This document shows positions 32,047-42,500 of a stretch of 64,000 nt of DNA, piece after piece. The notes below the pieces were generated by a model. That model saw only the letters and a program-made list of their open reading frames with translations, was not told where the DNA came from and ran no database searches. Both the position numbers and the translations under genes were made by a program. This DNA is from DATCMU01 sp036563245 (lineage in GTDB: Bacteria > Pseudomonadota > Alphaproteobacteria > Rhizobiales > Devosiaceae), in contig DATCMU010000042.1 of the NCBI GenBank assembly GCA_036563245.1, positions 1 through 64,000 of the forward strand, given 5' to 3'. Within the stretch, counting starts at the first letter, position 1; every line of letters starts with the position of its first letter.

Positions 32047-33039
32047 TTGACACGGGCTTTCCATTCCTCGGGCGACCTTGTCGCCGACCGGCGCGCGGAA
32101 TATGCGCGGATGCTGGATGAGGGCGGCGATGCCGCCGCTGCGGCCGAACTGATCGCCCAGGCGCTTGAAATCGTGCCCGGATGGGCGGCCGGCTGGGACC
32201 TGTTGGGCACCTACGCGCACAAGGCGGGCAGGATCGAGGAGGCGCTCGCCGCGTGGCGCCGGGTGCTGGCGCTGGACACAGGCGGCATTTTCGGGGCCGA
32301 ACTCAAACTCGCCGCGCATGGCGCCGCGCTCGATGCGCAACAGACGGCGGTACCCTATGTTCAGGCGCTGTTCGACGACTACGCGCCGCGCTTCGATACG
32401 GCCCTGCTGCAGCGGCTCGATTACCGGGTGCCTGAACTGCTGTCGGACATGCTGGGCGTCGCCATGGCGCTTGTCGGTGCGACCGGTTTTGCCCACACGA
32501 TCGATCTGGGCTGCGGAACCGGCCTGATGGGCGAACGCCTGCGCCGGCTGACCGCTGAACTGACCGGGGTCGATCTTTCGGCGGGCATGCTGGCGGAATG
32601 CGGGCGGCGCGGCATTTACGACCGGCTGGAGCAGGCCGAAATCGCGGCCTATCTGGAGGCTTCCGGAACCGCGGACCTGATTACCGCTGCGGATGTGTTT
32701 GCCTATTGCGGGGCCCTGCCGCCCATGCTGGCCGCGGTCTGGCGGGCGCTTGCGCCGGGTGGGGTGTTTGCTTTCTCGCTCGAAAGGAACGATGGGGACG
32801 CGGATTGCGTGCTGCGTTCCTCGCTGCGCTATGCCCATTCCGCCGCGGCGACCCGTGCCGCGCTGGTCGAGCAGGGCTTCGAGGTTCTGGCGTTCGATGA
32901 ACAGCCGATCCGAACCGATGGCGGGGCGCCCGTGACGGGGCTGCTGGTCGTGGCCTTGCGACCCAAAGCCCGAGCCGATGACCCGGTGGCCACCAGCGTT
33001 CATGGTGCATCCGCTGTCGCGGCAAGGCTTTCGGACTGA
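32047..33039 (+). CDS. SAM-dependent methyltransferase with N-terminal TPR-like helices
   Basis: A protein of about 330 residues. The N-terminal part is TPR-like (ARMLDEGGDAAAAAELIAQALEIVPGWAAGW, GRIEEALAAWRRVLALD). A class I methyltransferase fold follows, with motif I IDLGCGTGLMGERL, motif II GVDLSAGML and ALAPGGVFAFSLE. The target is unknown. TTG 32047 is the best guess for a start because the region with family character begins there, but the ribosome-binding site is weak; ATG 32110 is an alternative. The last 40 bases overlap the convergent nuclease gene. Confidence 0.75.
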   Translation: MTRAFHSSGDLVADRRAEYARMLDEGGDAAAAAELIAQALEIVPGWAAGWDLLGTYAHKAGRIEEALAAWRRVLALDTGGIFGAELKLAAHGAALDAQQTAVPYVQALFDDYAPRFDTALLQRLDYRVPELLSDMLGVAMALVGATGFAHTIDLGCGTGLMGERLRRLTAELTGVDLSAGMLAECGRRGIYDRLEQAEIAAYLEASGTADLITAADVFAYCGALPPMLAAVWRALAPGGVFAFSLERNDGDADCVLRSSLRYAHSAAATRAALVEQGFEVLAFDEQPIRTDGGAPVTGLLVVALRPKARADDPVATSVHGASAVAARLSD

Positions 33040-33746
33040 GAGGCGGGCAGGGCGGACAGGTCGATTTCGGCCCAGACCGGCAAGTGATCCGAGGCGATGC
33101 GCGACAGGGCAGAGCGGTGGACGCCGGCATTTGTGATGCCAAGATCGGTGGTCGTCATGATCCGGTCATGGGGCAGGATCGGGCGGCCCGAGGGATAGCT
33201 GGGACCGGGCGCGGCAATGTGGTGGTGCCGTTCGAAATGGCGCAGGCAACCCGACCAGATGTTCCACTCGTTCAGGTCGCCCATCATGATGGTGGGCAGT
33301 GGTTCCTCGAGGTCCTCGAGGTGATCGAGCACCGCGTCCGCCTGCTTGCGCCGCCACGTTCCCAATAATCCCAGATGCATGCCGACCACACGCAGGCGGC
33401 GGCTGCCGATCTCGAGATCGGCGAGCACCGCACCGCGCGGCTCCAGCGCAGGCAGGACCAGACGGCGCGTATCGAGGACCCTGATCCCGTTGCGCACCAG
33501 GATGGTATTGCCGTGCCAGCCCAGGCTCTGGGCGCGTACGCTGAAATCGATCGGCTGGTAGCCGGCGCCCTCGACGATGTCGCCTGGCGACAGGGAGGCA
33601 ATCCGGCTGCCGAAACGCCGGTCGATCTCCTGCAGCGCCACCACGTCGGCGTCGATCTCCCGAAGGACGGCCAGCACGCGGTCCGGCCGCCGCCGCCAGT
33701 CGGTGCCAACGCTCTTTCGGATGTTGTAGGTCGCAACACGGATCAT
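33000..33746 (-). CDS. endonuclease/exonuclease/phosphatase (EEP) family protein
   Basis: A 248-residue metal-dependent phosphoesterase of the EEP fold. The ordered motifs are RVATYNIRKSVGTD, VVALQEIDRRF (metal-binding Glu), HLGLLG, GDLNEW and the final SDHLPVWAEI with the catalytic Asp-His pair. Family members cleave DNA, RNA or phospholipid head groups; this length suits the small 'endonuclease' subfamily found next to cardiolipin synthases, but no such gene is here. The start is at ATG 33746. Its 3' end overlaps the convergent methyltransferase gene by 40 bases. Confidence 0.85.
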   Translation of the reverse strand: MIRVATYNIRKSVGTDWRRRPDRVLAVLREIDADVVALQEIDRRFGSRIASLSPGDIVEGAGYQPIDFSVRAQSLGWHGNTILVRNGIRVLDTRRLVLPALEPRGAVLADLEIGSRRLRVVGMHLGLLGTWRRKQADAVLDHLEDLEEPLPTIMMGDLNEWNIWSGCLRHFERHHHIAAPGPSYPSGRPILPHDRIMTTTDLGITNAGVHRSALSRIASDHLPVWAEIDLSALPASQSESLAATADAP

Positions 33747-33852
33747 GACTGCACATAGAACGGGGGATGGCCGCCTCGCGCAAGCGCCAACCCGCTTATC
33801 GCCAAGATTTGAGCACAGGATCGGTGCGGGGCATGACAGGAAGGCCAGGCGA

Positions 33853-35016
33853 ATGACGATTGCACTTTTGAACAGGACCGGCCTCGCGGCTTCGTTTGTC
33901 GCGGCCATGGTGGGCGCGGACGACCCGGCGCGGGCGGCGGATTACCCATCCTCCATGGGACCGCTCAGGGTAGAAGCCGTGGCCGAGGGCCTCGATCATC
34001 CGTGGTCGATCGCCTTCCTGCCCGACGGCCGCCTTCTGGTGACGGAGCGACCGGGGCGGTTGCGGATCGTCAGCGAGGGGACAGCCGGCGCGCCCATCGC
34101 CGGCGTCCCGCAGGTGGCGGCAGTGGGGCAGGGCGGGTTGCTTGACGTCGCCCTGGCTCCCGATTTCGAAACGACCGGGCGCCTCTATCTCAGCTATGCC
34201 GAACCCGCATCGCGCGAAACCGGCGGTCGGGGGCAGGGCACCGCCATACTGTCCGCGACGCTCGCCGCAAGCGGCACAAGTGGTGTGCTTTCGGACGCGA
34301 AGGTGATCTTTCGCATGAACCGGTTCACGCCGACCGCCATCCACTTCGGCGGCCGGATCGCCATTGCGCGCGATGGAAACCTGTTCGTCACGCTGGGGGA
34401 GCGCGGCGAAGGGCCGAGGGCGCAGGATTTCGGAGATCTTGCGGGCGCGGTGGTCAGGGTGGCACCCGATGGCGGGGTGCCGGAGGGCAACCCGTTTGTC
34501 GGCGTTGGCGGCGAGCCGCGCCTCTGGTCGAAGGGCCATCGCAACCCGCAAGGCGCCGCGATCCGGCCCGCGGACGGCAGCCTGTGGATCGTCGAACACG
34601 GCGCAATGGGCGGAGACGAGATCAACAGGCCACTCGCGGGGCGCAATTACGGATGGCCGGTGATCAGCTACGGGCTGAACTACAACGGCACCAGGATCGG
34701 CGTCGGAAAATCGGCGCCTGGGATGGAGCAACCGGTCTATTACTGGGATCCCTCCATCGCGCCATCGGGCCTTGCCTTTTACGAGGGTGACCTGTTCCCC
34801 CAATGGCAGGGCGACCTGCTGGTCGGCGCGCTCAAGGACCAGATGCTGGTGCGCCTGACAATGGAGGGCGACCGCGTGACCGGCGAGGAGCGCCTGTTCA
34901 AGGGGGCATTCGGGCGCATCCGCGACGTTCGGGTGGGACCGGACGGCGCGATCTATCTCGCCACCGACGAACGAAACGGTCAGATTCTGCGGGTGACGCC
35001 AGCCAATGCACCCTGA
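33853..35016 (+). CDS. PQQ-dependent aldose sugar dehydrogenase (YliI/Asd-like)
   Basis: A 387-residue exported beta-propeller enzyme that oxidises aldoses and passes electrons onward via PQQ. A signal peptide occupies about residues 1-29 (FVAAMVGADDPARA). Characteristic segments are GLDHPWSIAFLPDGRLLVTE, the KGHRNPQGAA loop and EHGAMGGDEINR, which in the YliI/Asd family hold the PQQ- and calcium-binding residues. The window shows no PQQ synthesis genes. AGGAAGG precedes ATG 33853. Confidence 0.88.
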   Translation: MTIALLNRTGLAASFVAAMVGADDPARAADYPSSMGPLRVEAVAEGLDHPWSIAFLPDGRLLVTERPGRLRIVSEGTAGAPIAGVPQVAAVGQGGLLDVALAPDFETTGRLYLSYAEPASRETGGRGQGTAILSATLAASGTSGVLSDAKVIFRMNRFTPTAIHFGGRIAIARDGNLFVTLGERGEGPRAQDFGDLAGAVVRVAPDGGVPEGNPFVGVGGEPRLWSKGHRNPQGAAIRPADGSLWIVEHGAMGGDEINRPLAGRNYGWPVISYGLNYNGTRIGVGKSAPGMEQPVYYWDPSIAPSGLAFYEGDLFPQWQGDLLVGALKDQMLVRLTMEGDRVTGEERLFKGAFGRIRDVRVGPDGAIYLATDERNGQILRVTPANAP

Positions 35017-35037
35017 ACCTTCGGATGGTACCGCAGG

Positions 35038-35442
35038 TCACGGTATCCAGATCAGGCTCACGATCCAGAAAGCCGCGAGCACGATGAAGATGCCGCGCAT
35101 GGCATTGGTGCTCGAAAGCAGGCCCAGCGCCGGCCTGGGCCGTGTGGAATACTGGCGGAACCCCAGTTGTTCCTCAAGCTCGCCCGCCCTTTGCACGAAG
35201 TGGTTCCAGAACAGCATCGTGCGCTCCTGAAGGACCCAGAACGAAAGCGTCGCAACCAGGCCGAACAGTTCGATCAGCGTGCGCGTGAGGCTGCCGAGTT
35301 CAATCTTTGAAACGTGCAGGATCGTCACAAGCGCCACGAACAGCGAGATCAATACGGTTGGCTGCGCGAAGCGGATGGTCTGGAAGTGGCGGGCATTGTT
35401 GCTGGCATCGAGATATTCGTCGCGTGGTTCCCCCTGGTGCAT
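35038..35442 (-). CDS. DUF6526-like small membrane protein
   Basis: A 134-residue protein with three hydrophobic stretches: TVLISLFVALVTILHV, ELFGLVATLSFWVLQ and the C-terminal GIFIVLAAFWIVSLIW. Between the last two is a polar loop with FWNHFVQRAGELEEQLG. I do not know its function and the family name is tentative. ATG 35442 is supported by GGGAGG five bases upstream. It converges with the sugar dehydrogenase gene. Confidence 0.6.
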   Translation of the reverse strand: MHQGEPRDEYLDASNNARHFQTIRFAQPTVLISLFVALVTILHVSKIELGSLTRTLIELFGLVATLSFWVLQERTMLFWNHFVQRAGELEEQLGFRQYSTRPRPALGLLSSTNAMRGIFIVLAAFWIVSLIWIP

Positions 35443-35728
35443 CTCTGCCTCCCATTCATGGCAAGGCACGCAGTGTCCCGCGGATCGGCCCGCGTTTCCA
35501 GTAGGTTTTGGGTGCAGGCAAGTCTGAGCAATAGGGCTCAAGCTGTTCGGCGAATCCCTCCTGCAAGTTCCGCAGTTCAGTCGCCATGCGCGGCAATTTG
35601 GGTGCGACTTCCGGCTAGAAACGCGTTGTCGTCGAAAAGAATCCGTCAATACAGATGTTGACTCTGCCGGATTTGGCCGGAACTATTTGCACATAGTATT
35701 CAAGTTTTCCTGCGTGGGGGACGTGGGC

Positions 35729-38700
35729 ATGACAAGAATTTCTATTCTCGCCTGGGTAATTTCTGTCGCAATATCTGTGACTTGCGGTGTGCAATACGCG
35801 AGCGCGCAGTCGGTCAACTCACTGCTGAACACGATGGTCCAGATCGGCGGCGCTCTGGCCACCGAACAGGCCAGGAAGGCGGCCCCTGGCCCCTCGACCC
35901 AAGCAGCAGACAATCCCGCACCTACCGAGCCGCAGGCTACCGCGATGACGCCCTCCCGTGCCCAAATGCGGACTGTTCAGGCCAGGTTGAATGAACTGGG
36001 CTATGACGCGGGTACTCCGGATGGCGTCGCAGGCCCCAGGACGCGGCGTGCCATCTCGATGTTCCAGCGCGACCTTGGCGAACCGCAAACCGGACGGCTG
36101 ACCGCCGCGCAGACCGAAAGACTACTGGGTGACGGTAGCGCGACGGCCTCGAGCGACTTCGAAATGCTCTACGATACGGACCTGCCCGGCAACGACTTTC
36201 GCTCCGGCATGCACTCGGCCGACCTCAAGGGCATTGCGCTCGAGACGTGCATTTCGGCCTGCCGGGCGGATGGCATGTGCGCCGCATTCACCTATAATGC
36301 CAACGCAAGGGTTTGCTTCCTCAAGCACGGAGGTGGGCAACCCGTGCCATTCCGCAATGCGATCTCCGGCAGGAAGACGGCGTCGACGCAGGGCCCGACT
36401 ATGGCCGGTGTTCCGGTGGCACCGGATAGCATGGGCCTGCCGTCGCCGAGCGCTGCAATCCCGGCGCCGATGGCGGGCATGCGCGAGGTGGCACCGATCA
36501 TGGCCGGCGATCGTGTCGTTGACGGATTTCCGTTGCTGCAGGGCCGCTTCAAGAGCGACGACCTCGAGCTGAACGGCCGGCCGGAGAATCGGTGGCGGGC
36601 CAATCTGGCCTTCTATCTCGATCTCGCCATTCTCGGGGCGTGGCCGGACATCCTGGACGATGAAGCGGTTGCGCATGAGTATGCCATGCGCTTCCTGACA
36701 GGCGATCTTCAGGACCATTATGTGCGCGACTGCAGCTGGTACGGCCGGTGCGAGAGCAACGGTCCCTACCGGGGCTGGCAGGGCAGCAACGAATTCGAGC
36801 GAAAGGCGTCCTACGAGGCCTTCATGGCCGAGATCAAGCCTCGGCTACTGGGCATGGCACCCAAGCTTCCCGTGCATCTGACGCAGGTCGCCGAGGTGAA
36901 GCTTCAGCCCTATGACGACAGCGCGCAGGCCTTTCCCATCCGGCCGGTCCGGTCTAGTGGAACCGTTTCGGTTCCCGTCGCCAGCATGGACCTCGCCTAT
37001 TCGCGGATCCAGTTCAAGAGCGATATCGCTTTTCCGCAGAGCGTGGCCGTTCCGCGCGACGGCGCGCCTGCATTCCTGGCGCAGGTGCAGACGCAGGAGC
37101 GTTCCGGCTATGTGGCGTTCGACCTCGAAATCAGCGAGCCTCACATGGACGAGAACCTGAACTGGCCTGCCTTCACGGTGACCGCGAACCGGATCGGGCT
37201 TTATGCCGACGCCGATCTGCAATCGGCGCTTGCGGATCTTTCGCCCCACAACGACCGTACGGCCCGTGCCTTCGCCTCGGTGCCGAGCGAGAGCTACGTG
37301 ATCTTCGATCCCCATGGCAGTATGCCGGATGGCGCCAACGTGACGGCGGAGCGCCTTGGCCGGGCCCTTGCGCTGCGCGGTAATCCCGCCCTGTTCGATC
37401 AGCATCCGAGCTATTTCGCGGCCCTGCTCGATCCGGCGCAGGCCGCGCCCTATTTCGACGAGCGCTATTTTTCGGGGAGCGGCAATGCGACCCTGGAGCA
37501 GTTCGTGTTTGGCGTTGAAAACGATCAATGGGCAGGCCGCGACGAATTCGAACGATCTGATAGCCGAAAGCGCTTCATTGCCGAGCAGAGTCAGAACGTG
37601 ATGGCGCGCGTGCCTCAGGGTGATCTTCACATCGCCTTTCTGCAATATTTCAACGTGGGTACCTACAAGGACGGCGCGTTCCCGATCAGCGCCAGTTGGG
37701 ACGGTGGCGGATTTTCGAGTGTCGATTATTTCGACGTTCCCGCGCCACTGAAATATCCGGATGCCTGGGTGGTCGATGAAGAGCATGCCCGCGCATACCG
37801 GGAGTTCGAGCGCCGGAAGGGCGTGCGGCCCATGCTGCGCACTGATTACGTCATTCGAGGCACAAGTCCGGGTGGGTCCGGGACGATCGCGGATGTCGCC
37901 GTCGAGCGCATGTCCATAGTGACCTATGCCGATCCGAACACAATGATTGCCGATATTCCCCTGCCAGAGGGGGCGGTCACAACGGAAAACCGGAGTCTTG
38001 CGGCGTCTGCTCCAACCGGGCCGCTGGAGTTCGATCCTGAACTGTTTGTGCTTCTCGCAGCGTCTCGGGATTCGAAGCTGCTGGACGATCCCGGATTCCT
38101 CACGCAGGGTTTCGCGCTACGCCAGAAGATCGAGCAGAGCGCGCTCGGCCAGCGCGATCGCGTAGCAACGAGCTGGCCGGGGTTCTTCTCCACCACGATG
38201 TTGGCCGCCGATACCCCCAGCGCTGAAATGCTGGCAAGCTATCGCAAGGCCGTGGAACAAAGGTTGCCGGAACTGGGCAACCTGCTGGTGCGCAGCCATG
38301 TGGGCTGCGACACGCGGGAGCGCTGCGTGGTCGCCGACGACGGTTCGGGGCTGAAGATCGACCTGCGGGACTTCATGGCGCCGACATGGCAGTGGGATTT
38401 CGCTTCCGTGCGCGACACGACCAAGATCGACGCGGCGGCCCTTCGCCTTGACGCCGATCCGCGCACACCCGAGGGCGTTGTACGCTTCCCTGCGGGCAAC
38501 GTGCCGGTCTATCTGCTCTTGCTGCCGAATTCGGGATGGCAGGTGCCGGTGGAGGCGGCGTCCAGCGACGACATCGCGGCCCTCGATCTGCAATACGAGG
38601 TAACCGGCGTCGAATTGCACCGGGACGACGGGGCGCTGCTCGTGGGGCTTCGTCCGCATGGCGTGCGGGTGACGTTCAAGTCCGGCGGCGTCAAGACCTA

Positions 38701-39586
38701 TGCCGCAACGGGCGAGGACGTGAACCCGGCCGCGGTCAATGCGGCGCGGTATGCCTTCGACAACGACATCCTCGGCATCAGCCTTGGCATGGATCGCGCG
38801 GAGGTGCGCAAGATTCTGGCGGACAGACAGGCCCGTCTCGCCGATTCGCGACTGTTCACCAGCTCTGCCGACGACGCGGAACGGATCCGGTCGTTCATCG
38901 TGCAGAATGCGGGCGAGAATGGCGCCATCGATATCAGCAGCATCTTTTCCAACCGCACGGGAGACGCGGATACATACGATTCCGCGAATTCGGTGCAGCG
39001 CTGGATCAACGATGGACTACTGCTGGTTCAATACCACAAGCTGCAGCCCAACGACGACAAACCGCAAATCACCGACCAGACGGCAGTATTCTTCGATCCG
39101 GAAACGGAAAAAGTGGTGGGCATATCGCGTTATCAGGCCCTGCCGGCCGAACTCGATGTCGAAACCGTTCGCGCCCAGCTGAAATCCAAGTACGGCGAGC
39201 CGGACCACTTGTTCGGCTATGACGACGACATGATATGGGTCGACAGCAAGAAGGTCGCGGACGCCCTGAATTCAGGCGGCTACGAATACAGTGTTTGCGG
39301 ATTCCACTTCGGTTCCGACACGTATTTTGACTTCATCCCATGGCGGGATGTGGAGACCGGCGACGCGATTCCGCGTGTGCAAGGGCAGATCGTCATCCCC
39401 ACGCAAATGGACAACGTGTTCGACAGTTGCGGCCGCGTGCTCTACTCGACCCTCAAGAGCAACACGCTTGAACTGCATATGTACGACACCGGATGGCTGC
39501 ATGACCGTGTTGCAGCCATTGCCGCGGCGGACAAGGCGGCCGCAGACGCAAAGGCCTCGGCCGCGACGAGCAAGATGGAATTCTGA
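35729..39586 (+). CDS. very large secreted protein with peptidoglycan-binding and PAN/apple domains
   Basis: A 1285-residue exported protein. The signal peptide ends near residue 26 (QYASA). A peptidoglycan-binding PGBD-1 domain lies at about 80-133 (MRTVQARLNELGYDAGTPDG ... RAISMFQRD), then a PAN/apple-like module at about 145-215 with Cys174, Cys178, Cys184 and Cys196 (ETCISACRADGMCAAFTYN). The remaining ~1050 residues contain no domain I recognise; they include repeated AxxYxxRFL- and FEV-like strands and a C-terminal lysine/alanine-rich helix. It is a single transcription unit. The domains point to a cell-wall-anchored protein with a disulfide-bonded binding module; function is otherwise unknown. 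Confidence 0.8.
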   Translation: MTRISILAWVISVAISVTCGVQYASAQSVNSLLNTMVQIGGALATEQARKAAPGPSTQAADNPAPTEPQATAMTPSRAQMRTVQARLNELGYDAGTPDGVAGPRTRRAISMFQRDLGEPQTGRLTAAQTERLLGDGSATASSDFEMLYDTDLPGNDFRSGMHSADLKGIALETCISACRADGMCAAFTYNANARVCFLKHGGGQPVPFRNAISGRKTASTQGPTMAGVPVAPDSMGLPSPSAAIPAPMAGMREVAPIMAGDRVVDGFPLLQGRFKSDDLELNGRPENRWRANLAFYLDLAILGAWPDILDDEAVAHEYAMRFLTGDLQDHYVRDCSWYGRCESNGPYRGWQGSNEFERKASYEAFMAEIKPRLLGMAPKLPVHLTQVAEVKLQPYDDSAQAFPIRPVRSSGTVSVPVASMDLAYSRIQFKSDIAFPQSVAVPRDGAPAFLAQVQTQERSGYVAFDLEISEPHMDENLNWPAFTVTANRIGLYADADLQSALADLSPHNDRTARAFASVPSESYVIFDPHGSMPDGANVTAERLGRALALRGNPALFDQHPSYFAALLDPAQAAPYFDERYFSGSGNATLEQFVFGVENDQWAGRDEFERSDSRKRFIAEQSQNVMARVPQGDLHIAFLQYFNVGTYKDGAFPISASWDGGGFSSVDYFDVPAPLKYPDAWVVDEEHARAYREFERRKGVRPMLRTDYVIRGTSPGGSGTIADVAVERMSIVTYADPNTMIADIPLPEGAVTTENRSLAASAPTGPLEFDPELFVLLAASRDSKLLDDPGFLTQGFALRQKIEQSALGQRDRVATSWPGFFSTTMLAADTPSAEMLASYRKAVEQRLPELGNLLVRSHVGCDTRERCVVADDGSGLKIDLRDFMAPTWQWDFASVRDTTKIDAAALRLDADPRTPEGVVRFPAGNVPVYLLLLPNSGWQVPVEAASSDDIAALDLQYEVTGVELHRDDGALLVGLRPHGVRVTFKSGGVKTYAATGEDVNPAAVNAARYAFDNDILGISLGMDRAEVRKILADRQARLADSRLFTSSADDAERIRSFIVQNAGENGAIDISSIFSNRTGDADTYDSANSVQRWINDGLLLVQYHKLQPNDDKPQITDQTAVFFDPETEKVVGISRYQALPAELDVETVRAQLKSKYGEPDHLFGYDDDMIWVDSKKVADALNSGGYEYSVCGFHFGSDTYFDFIPWRDVETGDAIPRVQGQIVIPTQMDNVFDSCGRVLYSTLKSNTLELHMYDTGWLHDRVAAIAAADKAAADAKASAATSKMEF

Positions 39587-39595
39587 GGCCGGGCC

Positions 39596-42500
39596 CTAGT
39601 TTGCGAAATAGGATTGCAGAGGCCGCACGTCCAGATTGCCGCTGCGATAGGCGACGATCCCCTCCACCGCGGCCACGGCGCCGGCGATTGTGGTGTAGTA
39701 GGGGATACGGTCGAGCAGGGCCGTGCGCCGGATCGAACGGCTGTCGGACAGCGCGGCGGTGCCCTCGGTGGTATTGATTACCAGTTGCACCTCGCCGTTC
39801 TTCATCGCGTCGACAATGTGCGGGCGGCCTTCGAGCACCTTGTTGACTTTGGCGCATTCGATACCCTGTTCGGCCAGGTAGCGCTGGGTGCCGCTGGTCG
39901 CGATGACCTTGAAGCCGGCTTCGACCAGGGCCCGGATCGAGGGGGTGATCACCGCCTTGTCGTCGTCGCGCACCGAAACGAATACCGTGCCGCTGACCGG
40001 AACCGCGGTTCCGCCGCCAAGCTGGGACTTGGCGAACGCCATGGCATAGTCGGTGTCGAGGCCGATCACTTCGCCGGTCGAGCGCATCTCGGGACCAAGC
40101 AGCGTATCGACACCGGGGAAACGGGCAAAGGGGAACACGGCTTCCTTGATGGCGATGTGCTTGAGTTTCTTCTCGGTCAGGCCGAAAGAGGCAAGGCTCT
40201 CTCCGGCCATGATGCGGGCGGCGATCTTGGCGATCGGCTCCCCGATCACCTTGGCGACGAAGGGTACGGTGCGCGATGCGCGAGGGTTGACCTCGAGCAC
40301 GTAGATCGTGCCGTCCTTGATCGCGTATTGCACGTTCATCAAGCCGCCCACGTTGAGGGCGAGGGCCATTTCGCGCGTCTGGCGCTTGAGTTCGTCGATC
40401 ACGGGTTGCGAAAGATTGCGCGGCGGCAGGGAGCAGGCGCTGTCACCGGAGTGAATGCCCGCTTCCTCGATATGCTCCATGATGCCGCAGATGAACGCAT
40501 CGGTGCCATCGCACAGGCAATCCACGTCGATCTCGGTGGCGCCGGCCAGATAGCTGTCGAACAGCAACGGGTTGGTGGCGATCACGGAGTTGATCTGGCC
40601 GGTCTTGTCGTTGGGATAGCGGGCGCGGATCTCGGGCGGCACCAGTTCGGTCAGGGTCGACTGCACATAGCTCTCGAAGGCCTCGGGGGTGTGCACGATG
40701 ACCATGGCGCGGCCGCCCAGCACATATGAGGGGCGAATGACCAGCGGATAGCCCAGCCGGTCGGCAACCAGCCGCGCCTGTTCGAGCGAATAGGCGATGC
40801 CGTTCTTGGGCTGGGTGAGCCCCAGCTTGACCAGAAGCTTCTGGAAGCGGTCGCGGTCCTCGGCAAGATCGATCATGTCGGGCTGGGTGCCCAGGATGGG
40901 CACGCCGGCCAGTTCCACCGCCTCCGCAAGGTTGAGCGGCGTCTGCCCGCCGAACTGCACGATCACGCCCTTGAGCGTGCCGGCCGCCTTTTCGGTTTCG
41001 AGGATTTCGACGACATCTTCCTCGGTCAGCGGCTCGAAATAGAGCCGGTCGGACGTGTCGTAGTCGGTCGAGACCGTCTCGGGATTGCAGTTGACCATGA
41101 TGGTCTCATAGCCCGCATCGTCGAGCGCGAAAGCCGCATGGCAACAGCAATAGTCGAACTCGATGCCCTGGCCGATCCGGTTCGGGCCGCCCCCGAGGAT
41201 CACCACCTTGTTGCGATCCGAGGGACGGGCCTCGTCCTCCACCGCACCGGCGAACGGGGTCTCGTAGGTGGAGTACATATAGGCGGTGGGCGAGGCGAAT
41301 TCGGCTGCGCAGGTATCGATGCGCTTGTAGGCGGGCCGGACGCCGAGACCGCGCCGCAACGCGGTCACGTCGCGGGTTTCGCGGCCGGACAGTTCGGCAA
41401 GGCGGGCATCGGAGAAGCCCATTGCCTTGAGCGAGCGCAGGGCCGGAGCGGTGTCGGGCAGCCCGAATTCGCGCACCTTGTGCTCGGTGTCGACGATGGC
41501 CCGGATCTGTTCGAGGAACCACCGGTCGATCCGGCAGGCCTGGTGGATGGCGTCGTCGTCCAGCCCCAGGCGCATGGCCTCGGCGACGAACAGCAGGCGT
41601 TCCGGCGTCGGCGTGCCCAGCGCGGCGCGAATGGCGTTCTTGTCATCGCCCTGGCCGAGGCCGGGAATGCCGATCTCGTTGAGCCCGGTCAGTCCCGTCT
41701 CGAGCGAGCGCAGGGCCTTTTGCAGGCTTTCGGGGAAGGTGCGGCCAATGGCCATCGCCTCTCCGACCGACTTCATCGAAGTGGTCAGCTTGTTCTCGGC
41801 GCCGGGGAACTTCTCGAAGGCGAAACGCGGGATCTTGGTGACCACATAGTCGATGGTGGGTTCGAAAGAGGCCGGCGTCGCGCCGCCGGTAATGTCGTTC
41901 TCCAGCTCGTCCAGCGTGTAGCCGACCGCCAGCCTTGCCGCGACCTTGGCGATGGGGAAGCCGGTCGCCTTGGAGGCAAGCGCAGACGACCGCGACACGC
42001 GCGGGTTCATCTCGATCACCACGAGGCGCCCGTCGGCGGGGTTGACGGCGAACTGCACGTTCGAGCCCCCGGTTTCCACCCCGATCTCGCGCAGGACCGC
42101 GATCGAGGCGTCGCGCATGATCTGGTATTCCTTGTCGGTCAGGGTGAGGGCCGGCGCGACCGTGATGGAATCGCCGGTATGCACGCCCATGGGGTCGATG
42201 TTTTCGATGGAGCACACGATGATGCAGTTGTCGTTCCGGTCACGGACGACCTCCATCTCGTATTCCTTCCAGCCCAGCACCGATTCCTCGACCAGTACCT
42301 CGTTGGTGGGTGAAGCATCGACGCCGCGCTCGATGATCTCGAGATATTCCTCGCGGTTGTAGGCGATGCCGCCGCCGGTGCCCCCGAGGGTGAAGCTGGG
42401 GCGGATGATGGCGGGCAGGCCGATCACCTCCAGGGCCTGCAGCGCCTCGACGATATTATGGGCGAGCATGGACCGCGGTGTTTCCAGGCCGATCTTGCCC

